Assembly (NCBI GenBank): GCA_027627225.1
Contig: CM051030.1
Coordinates: 24,660,427 to 24,724,426 of the forward strand
Origin: Congeria kusceri
Lineage: Eukaryota; Mollusca; Bivalvia; Myida; Dreissenidae
Length of the DNA stretch: 64,000 nt
Direction: 5' to 3'
Of the stretch, positions 39,801 to 51,800 are shown piece by piece. Both the position numbers and the translations under genes were made by a program. The first letter of the stretch is position 1, and each line of letters begins with the position of its first letter. Under the pieces are notes generated by a model, which saw only the letters and a list, made by a program, of their open reading frames with translations, was not told where the DNA came from and ran no database searches.

Positions 39801-42800
39801 AACCACGCCCATCCAAACGCTTCAAAAGTGGTCCAATCTATAAACCCCGCCTTTTCAGCCCTACGCATGCGCAGTAGCATGTCTATATTTAGCGCACTTT
39901 GTAAACCCCACCTTTTCACCCCTACGCATGCGCAGTACTCTAGCATCTATAATAATCCCTAATTACCCCAAAAAGCCCCAAACAACCTCTAACAACCCGC
40001 TGAAAACGGGGTTGTAAGAGATTAATCCCTACAAAATCGCCATCCATATTAATCCCTTAGTAAACCCTAATTTGTGTAACAAAATCCCTAACCCGACTGT
40101 ATTTTTTGGGTCCAGATGACTTTTAAACAAGTCCCGTTAATACTTTTAGTATATAGAACGTTTCACAACAATTAAGATGTTTAATGTCCCTAAGTAGATA
40201 TTCTGCTTATTGACTTAAGTTCGGTGTAATGCAATGCGTACCTATGCGAGTTATAAGAGATCGTATACATATATTTACAGGTGTCTATACAAACTGGCAT
40301 TTTTTTTCAGCGGACTAAGCAATTATTTTTATTGTAGACAAAATCGTAGGAATGGAATTGTTGAATTGCGATTAACTAAGCAGTTTGTACGAAGAATGAT
40401 CCAAAAATACCCGGATTGTCACTCTCAAACCAATATGGTGTATCACAATAAAAACAATAAAAAGAAATAGCATCAAACAAAAACGGAATATTTCCGCTAC
40501 AAACAGTAAATAGTTGAAAGAAAAGGATATACAAAGAACATATTAGTTTGTACTTCACGTCAAATTTATTTGAGATGACGTTATGAAAAGCAGTTTTGAC
40601 GTTTTGGCGGATTTTTCACATGGTTTCATAAAAACAAAATTAAAATTAATGAGAAAAAGGCGTAATAAAGTATTTCCATTTTAGCCTGTGCGCCGGGTGC
40701 GCGTTACTAGGTTTCTACAAATACCGATGGCAACCAATATAATATCAAATTTATAAAGCTAAATATTGAAAGACATAAAAAAAAGCTGTTTATTTTCATA
40801 TATAATTCTGTAACAATATGTCATAAATGTCAGTTTTATTATCAAAATGCGGATATTTCTGGATCATTCCTCGTATATTTGAGGTTATAGCATGATGTGT
40901 GTAAATAACAGTTATGACAATTAATTCTGGTACACAAACGGTGTGTTTATCTGAAAAGCGTACCACTTATAGTTAGTTGTTATGTGTGACAAGTTTCTTT
41001 TCTCGCAAGCACGTGAGTGTCACTTCTGTCATCGTGAATTGATTTTTATATTGCCAGTATTGTAGAGAAAACATTCAAAAATCCATCAATATATACGCCG
41101 GAAATATAACGGTTTCACGAGTACATGTTGTCACATACTATATTTATTTATAGTATTAGTATATTTAGACACTTGTTGATAACAAACAGTAAGTGTCCGA
41201 TAGAAGTTATCTGATCCATTTCAGTTGGAGTCTCGTGGGCGACACTTATTCCAGACCTTGCAAGTTTGTCTGTAATTGCTGGTATCAGCACACAACTACA
41301 GTGTAGAACATCAGCTGGAAGACCGGCCCCCACAGTCACGTGGTTTAAGATCAGTAGTGCGTCTGGTGCAGCTCTAGTAGAAATTACATCTCAGATATCT
41401 GGCACTCCCAATGAAGCTGGCACTACCAGCACACTCACCTATACCCCGTTCAGAGGAGACGATGGTTGGAGGATTTACTGCGCGGGCGACAATGTGGGAT
41501 CACCTGTACAGTCATCAAGGATGCCTTCGCTGAATGTCTCGTGTAAGTGACGTTAATGAAATCTGATTGTCTATTATTGTGATATAATTATGTTTTTGTG
41601 ACACGTATTTCATATATAAATGTAGTACAAATCGCTTACACTTATATTATAATGTTATTAATTGGTTTACTTCATATTGGCTTTCTTATTGGGCTGAAGC
41701 CCAATAGCGAAGCTAATATGAATTCAATTAATTAACTTTATAATATTATCCAGCATATTTCGGTTTTAATAGTATCGAACCTATTGTTTGCGTTGATACA
41801 AATAGAAATAGTATGCAGCATCTTTCACTTTTAATAGTAGAAGTTAGATTGTGTCCATATACATACATTTAACAACGCCAGCATACATTATTAACAATGT
41901 TTTGATTCTTTTAACTATGTATTGTGAAATATAACAACCAAACAGTACATACAATAACTGCTAAAAATGTTTTATCGAGAAAGTCGCAAAAGGTTTAACA
42001 CCACCAATCGTAATGCACTGTTATCCGACCGAGTCTTGGCAAACCTGTCAGTATTCACCAACACATTTTTTAACCATTCTTCGACTTAAGAATAAAGAAT
42101 AGACTCTGACTCCAGAAAATATACTTTTACAAGTATAATTCACCAAAGCATTGTGTTTAAGAATATTCTTAAAAAGTCCAAGTATGCTCCAGCGTATGCT
42201 TAATAAGACATTCTTGAAAAGTTGAAGACGACGACTAGATGTTAAATAAAATGAATAATTAACTAAGAAAATTTTCAAATTCCTTACGTTTAGCCTTCCA
42301 CTAGCCTCTTTACGGCTGAATCCTCTCTTGTCATTGTGAAGATGATTTCGGCAAATTAATAGAGCAAACGCTCAGCTAACTCGCCGATTCCCTTCCCTTT
42401 CTGAGGTGCATCCATTACCATTTTAATCCACATATTAATAAATACTTTCATCATGTTTTTATTAACAAACGCTAACTTGAAGGATACTTCAAGGGATGTA
42501 AATCTGTGTTTCTGTAGTCGCCATTGTCAGAATTTGATGATTAGTCACTTGGCAGACTCGGTCCAATACATTAAAAAGTACGAATGTTGCCCAAGCTCAT
42601 TGTTCTTTGTGGGAGTGCTGCACGTAGAAACTAGTTGTAAAAAATACAAAGCGCAAAGTTAATTATGCTGAGCGTTTTCAAAATGGCGTCAAAAACTTAA
42701 CATCACATATTACGCCGAGCTAATCCTTAATCCTGATTGACTGAATCTCGTATTGGCCGCGTTTTTCCATATTGGCAGCGTTTTTTCCGTATTGGCCGAG

Positions 42801-45800
42801 TTTTACATTGTATCAAGCGAACAACTTACCAGATTCTCGTTTAATTATAAAGTCAATTAATAATAATAGGTACATACATGCATAGGCAGAATAGTAAAGT
42901 TAGAATTCGACAGATTTATTAAATTGTTTGTACTATGTGTTTCTGTTACAGATGGTCCTAGCCCACCAGTCTGCACCTATCGAGAGCAGACAGAGACTGG
43001 TCCTATCAGTATCATACAGGGATCTACATTCGTGATTTCGTGTACAAGTGATAGCAAACCAGCTTCTGTGTACACGTGGACATATCCTGGTGGAACCTAC
43101 TCTGGTCAGGCTCTGACATTGCCTAGCATACAGACCTTAAATGATGGGACATTTACAGTTAAAGCTCAGTACACCGTAGTCCCCTCTGGAGGCGCGTCTG
43201 TTACTAGAACAAACTCTAGTAACATACACGTCAACATACTCTGTAAGTGTTTTGTTCATCAAAATATGTCATTTAGTAAGATTTTGAAATATATTATAAT
43301 GCAAATATTAAAAGAAAAAATGTTAGTTTTACACACATACATAGGATATCAAAGCTCACATAAAACCTAATGAATACACGAAAGTTATGATATGAAATAT
43401 TGGCTAGAGATCTACCAACTGTTTCCATCTTGATTGAAGGCAGACCAGTGTCAGTTTTGTTGTCAGAAACATACCTTGTTGTTTTTTTTTTCACAGAAGG
43501 CATTCCTGAGTAAATCTATCAGCTGTTTCCTTCAGGATAGTCCCTGTGTGAGACAGTACATGTGTCCCGTACCTAGCATTGTGCTGTAATATTCATATGT
43601 ATCACATTTCTCTCTTTCAGATCCACCAACTGTCCCTACCTTCCGGATAGGAAATTTTAATGTTTCTGGTACCATCAAGATTATAAGCGGTAACAGCAAG
43701 ACTATTAGCTGCTCCAGTCAGAGTAAACCTTCACCTAGATACACCTGGACGCCTGGGGAAACAGCAAACAACTCTGATCTGGTGCTGAGTAATGTGCAGC
43801 ACGCGTCGAGTAATAAACTATACACGTGTATGGTTCAAAACACCATGCAGCCAACACGGGATACTACATCTGTTACAGAACAAGCCAACGCGACGGTGAC
43901 TGTTGCAGTTTTGTGTAAGTCTGTAAAGCTTGATGAGGAAATGCCAATATGCCTCAATGCTTGTACTTTCTTGATATTGATTTACCAAAACTACTTTACC
44001 CTTCCATTATATGTCTGATATATAATATACACTTATATTGTGCATGCTATTCATTATCTCAGTTCCACCATCCATGCCAGTATTCCACTACTCTAAAGTA
44101 AACGGAAATCTCATTGACAACAATGAACTGTCGGTGGTGCAAGGAGAAAGTCTTCCTGTCTACTGTGTGTCTCAAGCAAACCCTCCCATATCCAGCTACT
44201 CCTGGTCAAACCAAAGCCCGGCATCTCAGGTGCTGGATGTTGCCTTGATCACTGGAAACACAACCAGGATCTGTACCGCACAGAACAACATGGTTGAAAC
44301 ATACGGATCATCTGACATCAAGTATGGGGACTCAAGAACAGGAACTCAGACTCAGGTCTTAACCATCGTTGTATGGCGTAAGTAGAAATAACTTTCAGTG
44401 GGTAGCTTGCAGTACTTTCCATTATATAGGTTCTGTGTATACGAGGGCTGTTCCATAAATACGCGGAATTCTCTTCTCAAAAAGTTACTTTTGTTTTAAA
44501 TTGCATGAAAACACATGCACAAGTAGATTGATACATATCATATCATATTTTTAAATTCGCTTTTATTTACTTCAACTCCTTGAAGATTTGGTGGTATCTA
44601 TAGATACCACTATTTAGAGACTTGAAGCACACCATTTTTTCATTATTTTGAAACACTCAAACTGATGTTTAAAGGTCAAAGTTTACGGACTTTTGGCTTT
44701 AAAGCTCCTGACGTTGACGTCATGTCTCGACATCATTTCCTGTAAGTTTGAAGACATTACATGTGGTGAACGATTCTTACAAGCATCATTGTTTATCGCC
44801 ATGACGTTGCACATTCTTTTGACGACAACGGAGGTTATTGAGTTACGCTTCGTTGCATAATTTTCTGTTGGAAAATCATTTAATGAGGATTGGTTCATTT
44901 GACAAGTGGGTAGGCCTGCATGACATAGAACGTGTTTGGTAACAGGACTGGTGTTGATTACGAGAAAGCAAACGACACCTCTCAGTTCAACGGCAGACAT
45001 TTAGGTAACGTTACTTTGACTTCGGCGTGCTTCAAGTACTACACAGTAGTCTTGTTCAATGTTGCATGTAACCAGTCTTCAAAATAACCAACATGCACAA
45101 AGCCCGGGACACGTAAAAATCTATTCGTGTTAGGTAACATTTTGACCTGCCTGCCCGAAAGTGCAAGTGCAAGAAGGATGAACAATTATGATACAAAGTT
45201 GTTTTTTTTCTCAAAATATAAAATACACCAGTCATCGCCTGATATGATATCTATTTGAGATTGTTCAAGGTTGTATTTCCTAATTTCGGACAAATTCAGG
45301 AGAATTCAGGGAAGTTTAAATTGTATGGCTTATGCCCAAGCGGGCAAGCGCTTTCAACAAATGATTGTGAATACTGATTAACTATTCCATGTATCACTAT
45401 GCTTTTTTATAAGTGAGTCAGCCATAAGTAAACGTGTCAGAAGGTATAATTTTATTTTTAGCTAGACTAATCATCGAATAGATCGAGCTATACTACTCAC
45501 CCGTTCGTCGGCGTCAGCGTCGGCGTCAGCGTAATGCTCTGGTTAAGGTTTGCGTGCAACAAGTCCATAGAGAGGTCACTGACCAAGGCCCATAACTCTG
45601 ACCTGCAATTTAGCAGAATTATGCCTCGTTTTTTACTTAGGAAAGCGGGCTTAAGTTTGCATGCGACAACTCCATATCTGTATATCTACTTCAGATTATT
45701 CAACTGAAACTTTACACATGCCTTCAGGGTCATTATTTATTATGTCACTGGCAAAGACCCATAACAGTTACTGTGACCAGCATTTCTGCAGAATTATGCC

Positions 45801-48800
45801 TCTTTTTAGGGCCGCGCAAATTTTTGGCGGGTGCTCTATAGTAATCATCCTGTCTGTCCGTCCGTCTGTCTGTCTGTCTGTCCGTCCGTACGTCCACATG
45901 TTTTATGTTTTTCTTTCATAACTTCAAAACAGTTTCAGCCATTAATTTGAAACTTCATGGGTGGATAGATCTCATTAAGGAGAAGTACAGTGCACAAGAA
46001 CCATTACTGGAGTTATTGCCCTTTGTTAATTTTTCATACTTCATTTTTGCCTTGAGCATAACTCTTAGACTATAAGAGGTATTAACTTGAAACTTCATAA
46101 TTGGATAGATCTCATTGAGAAAAAGTACAGTGCGCAAGAACCATTACTCTGCACTTCATTATTCTGGAGTTATTGCCCTGTGTTATTTTTTCTTGCCTGG
46201 AGAATAACTCTTAGGCTATAAGAGGTAACAACTTAAAACTTCATATGTAGATAGATCTCATTAAGGAGAAGTGCAGTGCACAGGAACCGTTTCTCTGCAC
46301 TTCATAATTCTGGCATTATTGCCATTTGTTAATTTTTCATTTTCAGGCGGAGTAAACTTTTGGTTTCAGGTCTCTAACTTGAGAACGAATTGAAATATTT
46401 TAATGAAACTTCATACACAGATACCTTATATCGAGCCCTGGCTTGGGATAACATAGAGGGTGGATGAGGTCACTGTCAATGTCGCTGTTACAAAAAAAAG
46501 AAAAACGGTTTCCGCTCAATTACTCGAGAACCAATTGAGCTATTGTAATTCAACTTCATGCATAGATACCTTTTATCAAGACATCGCTTGGAATTGCATA
46601 GGGGGTGGGTGGGATCAAGGTCAAGGTCACCGCTATTTAAAATAGAAAAACGGTTCCTCACCTTCAAACATGCTATCATTCGGGGCCCGCTGCCACTCCA
46701 GAGACAAAGCTCTAGGTGTACTGAGAAATTCAGGTTTGTTTACTTGCAACAACTCCATATCTCTATAACTACTACAGATATTCCATTCAAACTACAAACA
46801 TGTCTTCAGAGTCATTATATAAGGTGCCTGACCAAGGCCCATAACTCTGACCTGCAATTTAGCAGAATTATGCCCCTTTTTGTACTTGGAAATTCAGGCT
46901 AAAGTTTGTGTGCAACTACTTAATATCTCTATAACAACTACAGATATTCAATTGAAACTTCACACAGGTATTCAGGGTCATTATATAAGATCACTGACCA
47001 ACAACCATAACTCTGACCTGCAATTTAGCCGAATTATGCCCCTTTTTGTACTTAAAAAATTCAGGCATAAGTTTGCGTGCAACAACTTAATATCTCTATA
47101 TCTGCTACCGATATTCAATTAAAACTTCACACATGTCTTCAAGGTCATTATATAAGGCCACTGGCCATGGAACATAACTGTGACCAGAATTTTAGCCGAA
47201 TTATTCCCCTTTTTCTAGTGATTAAGCCCAATAACTCTCACTAAGCGGTTAAATAGTCGAACGCGCTGTCCTGAGACAGCTCTTGTTGATAAATCGATTT
47301 TAGGTTGAAAAAATAGAGCAATTCTGCGAATTTATGAAACAGCTGTCGTATGTTTAATTTATTTTACTTCCTAATTAAGATTCCTGATTCATTATAGTCT
47401 ATGAAATGCAATACAATCATATTATTGCTTACGTCACCACTTTCAATACCAGTATACACCATTGTTTTCAGTTCCCCCTGCTGCACCAAGTATCACCTAC
47501 CAACCTCAGTGCACCACCACGGGGTCAGTGTCACCCGTACACACGGTGAAGATCATTGAAGGAGACTCTTTCTGTCTCAGCTGTTACTCCTCCAGTAGTC
47601 CAGCAGCCTCATACAGTTGGTCTGCACCTGGGTCCTCCTCATCTGTTCTGAACATTCCAAATGTAACAAGGGACATCACCAAACAAGCAACCTGCTTCGC
47701 AGAGAACAAAATGGTTACGACATTTGATGGAACTGTGACAAGAGGGAACCAGTCATCAGTGAACTTAGATGTGCTATGTGATATTTATTTTCTTCTTACT
47801 TTCATGTAGCTCTTACAATTGCAGACTATGCAAAACCTTAGAATGAGCTATATTCCACATTGTTGCATAATGCATTTCTCGCAATTACAATATGATTGAT
47901 TAATGTAAGAATACTTTGTATCAAATTGTATATAAAATAGTCCAAAGAGGTATTCACTTTAGTAATGCTGCAGTGTATTAGTTGTAATAAGGAATAAGGT
48001 AATAATTAATACAAAATATGTTTGGAACTGTTTGATTATTGTTTGACACCCATATTGTTTGTCGGGGTGAGTTTTGTATCGTCAGCATTTGCAATGATTC
48101 TCAACTACCTTGCACTGAGATACTGATCATTCAGTCAAAGACACATTAGTTAAAATACAATCTCGTAGAGTATTTTTGTCTGCTCTTCAACTCATTCTTC
48201 TCTGCACGGATTCTCGAATCATTTATAGAATAATTGCAACTGCGCATGATTCCGTGACTAACTCAAACTGACGGTTTATATCTAAAACATCAATATAAAG
48301 ACCGTACTGATATACTTTAGTTCTTATTTGTTACCTTGCGAAAACCTAAACATATAGACTGTGGTGTATTATATGTCCATACAAGGGAGGTTAACATTCA
48401 GCACATGTTTTGAGCTATAAACACAATTATACTATAATGCTTGATTTAATACTTCGCTATTAGTTAGTATATCGTGTTCTTGAATAAAATGTTATATTAT
48501 GTTAAATGTATATTTTATTAAATGTGTTGTTACAGATGGACCAAGAGTGGACACCATGAAAGCTGAGAATATAGAGAAAGGCAAATCATTTCAATTTGCA
48601 TGTCCTTACACACCTGGCAATCCACCTGACACAACCTTTGTATGGACTCTCACTGAGCCTGGACGAACTTGGAATGGAATAACTTTTAACCTGACGATTG
48701 TTCGGCGTGAAGATGATGGCGTGTACACCTGCAGGGCTTCCAACATTCTCAACCCGACAGCTGGTCCTCCTGGTCAGATTGGGAGAAGTACAGGCTCCTT

Positions 48801-51800
48801 CCATCTAGAAGTTCTCTGTAAGTGGATGTTTTGCTCATATTTGAAGACACACACAACAAATAATATGCTGTACATTATATACCACAACTTTCGACATAAA
48901 TAACTTTGTGTATTTGAGTGAATAATCAAACACAAATCTAGCACTAACAATGAGTTTTCAAACTGTAGGCTTCTATATTTAAACAATGTAATTCATTACA
49001 TGTTTTGTGCAACTGTATTGTTACTTGGCATTGGTATCCAAAGAATGGCATCTCAGGATATTTGTCACCCCTGAAATTACTTAATAACAAAATTACCCCT
49101 GAATGCATGTTGCATAAATAATGCATGTATATCCTTGCAGATGGTGCAGAGAACATGGTATTTTCTACTGACAAGTTCCCAGGAGCAGCTCTAATGAACG
49201 TGTCCGAAAACACACATGTCAATATGTCCTGCATATTAGAGAGTAACCCAGCTTCAACCATCATCATTAGCAAGGACGGAGAACAAAAACACGAGAAAAC
49301 GAACACGAAGTCACTGTCATACACGATTGATGGAAGATGTGAGGAAGCAGGTGTATACACATGTACAGGACATAACCAGTATCCAGGGTCACCTTCTAAG
49401 CAGATTGATGTGCGTGTATTATGTAAGTACAAAATAACACATGTTTGGGTCATAAGCGGTACCCTGGTTTTCCTTCCAGGCAGATTGATGTGTATGTATT
49501 GTGTCAGTACAACATTACTTATGTATGGGACATAACCCGTACTGGGGCAATAAGCAGATTGGTATGCATGTATTATGTAAGTACAATATTACACATGTGT
49601 GGGACATAACCAGTTATGGGGTCGTCTTCAAAGCAGATTGATGTTGGTGTATTATGTAAGTACAACATTACTCATGAGTGGGACATAAGCAGTACCCAGG
49701 GTCTCCTTCCAGGCAGATGGTTGTGCGTGTATTATGTAAGTACAACATCACTCACATGTGTGGGACATAACGAGTTCTGGGGTCGTCTTCAAAGCAGATT
49801 GATATGCGTGTATTATGTAAGTACAACATTACACATGTGTGGGACATAACCAGTTATTGGGTCGTCTTCAAAGCAGATTGATGTGCGTGTATTATGTAAG
49901 TACAACATTACTCATGTGTGGGACATAACCAGTACCCAGGGTCTCCTTCCAGGCTGATGGATGTGCGTGTATTATGTAAGTTCAACTTTACTTATGTGTT
50001 TGACATAACCAGTACCCAGGGTCTCCTTACAGGCAGATTGTCTTCAAAGCAGATTGATGTAAAGTGTAAGTACAACGTAACACATGTGTGGGACACATTC
50101 AAATCAGATTGATATCTGTGTATAGTGTAAGCACAAGTACAATGTTACGCATGTGTAGAATATAACCAGTTATGGGGTCACATTTGAACCTGACTGAGGT
50201 GCGTTTAAATAAACGTTACACATGCATGGGACATAATCAGTACACATGGTCACCTTCCAAACAGATTGATGTGCGTGTATTTTGAAAGTTCAACATTACA
50301 CATGCTTGGGGCAAAACCAGTACTAGGGTCACTTTCCCAGCAGATTGTTATGCGTGTATTGCGTAAGTACAGCATTACACATGTATGGGACATAACCAAT
50401 AATGGGGTCACTTTACAAGCAGTTTTGTATGCGTGAATCATGTAAGTACAGCATTAAACATGTATGGGACATAACTGGCACAGGAGTCACTTTACAAGCA
50501 GTTTTGTGTGCGTGTATAATGTAAGTACAGCATTAAACATGTATGGGACATAACTGGTACTGGGGTATCTTTAAAAGCAGTTTTGTGTGCGTGTATTATG
50601 TCAGTGCAAACCTACAAAGGTATGGGACATAAACAGTACCCTGGGTCTCCTTCAAAGCAGATTGATGTGCGTATATTGTGTAAGTACAACATTACACTTG
50701 TCTGGGACGCATTTCAATCAGATTGATGTGCGTGTATTGTGTAAGTACAACATTACACATGTATGTGACACATTTCGATCAGATTGATGTGTGTGTATTG
50801 TGTAAGTTCAACATTACACATGTGTGGGACATAACTAGTACTGGGGTCACATTCCAGACAGATTAATGTGTATATGTTATATAATTACACCATTACAAGC
50901 TCCAATGCTATAAGGTTATCATATATTCTAAAATATGTACTCGTATCTTCGTTTGTCAGGTGCTGCCAGAAGGTCTCCTTACATAGAAATTCCAAACAAC
51001 GTCAGCAGTGCACAAGCCGTCAATGTGTCTCTGTCGTTTTATACACAATCTTATCCAGATCCGCAATATACATGGCAAAACTGTGTGAGTTCATGTACAA
51101 ATATGGTCAATGGAATTGACTACTACATATGTTCAAGTGGACTGGTCTCTAACCTAACAATATTTAATGTTCAACTGCACGACTATGGAAGCTACAGAGT
51201 TGTTGTCAGCAACGGCATTGGTACAGCATGGACTGAGACATTCCAACTGATTCCGTATTGTAAATACTAGTACATTATTCACACATGGCAATGATATGTA
51301 AATATGTGTGCTGCTTTGAATAATTATTTACTGTTCTGAACATGAACAATTATTTTGTATAACACTGACAAAACATTTGCAGTAATTCATAAATGGAGAT
51401 ATGATACTTGGCCTGAATAATTGCTTAAAAATTTGCTTTAAATTATGGTTTGCAAATTATTCAATCTTTGCAGTTTAAACGAGTTTTAAAACATGTACAC
51501 ACGAGCCTTTAAACGGAATAATTGACAGTATGTTAGCATTTGTACGACGATTTTTTTTGTTTTACACTGAATTATACTTGAATTACATGTATACGTGTAT
51601 AACGTTTTTTAAATGCTAACACTTACCAAAGGTATATTATTTTATTATATGATACGTTTTCATCGATAACACTTGAAGTCGCGGGTTGTAAAAATTATTA
51701 GAAGTAGTAGAATCGGTATCATTCTGAAGATTTCATTATTTTAATAATGTGCTTTGTGTTTACGGCTGCACATGTTTTATGCCTGTAATAAAGGTAATGT

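Noticed and set aside
40062..40095. CCCTAA motifs considered as interstitial telomere repeats.
   Set aside because: Only scattered single copies (AAACCCTAATT, ATCCCTAACCC) without a tandem hexamer run.
48944..49453. Minus-strand open frame of 169 codons opposite exon 9.
   Set aside because: It is the reverse of a well-supported Ig exon and its intron; a shadow of real coding sequence.
49616..50787. Several short plus-strand frames repeating CKYNITH-like peptides.
   Set aside because: These are translations of the intronic exon-end array; units contain stops and frame changes, so no repeat protein is encoded.
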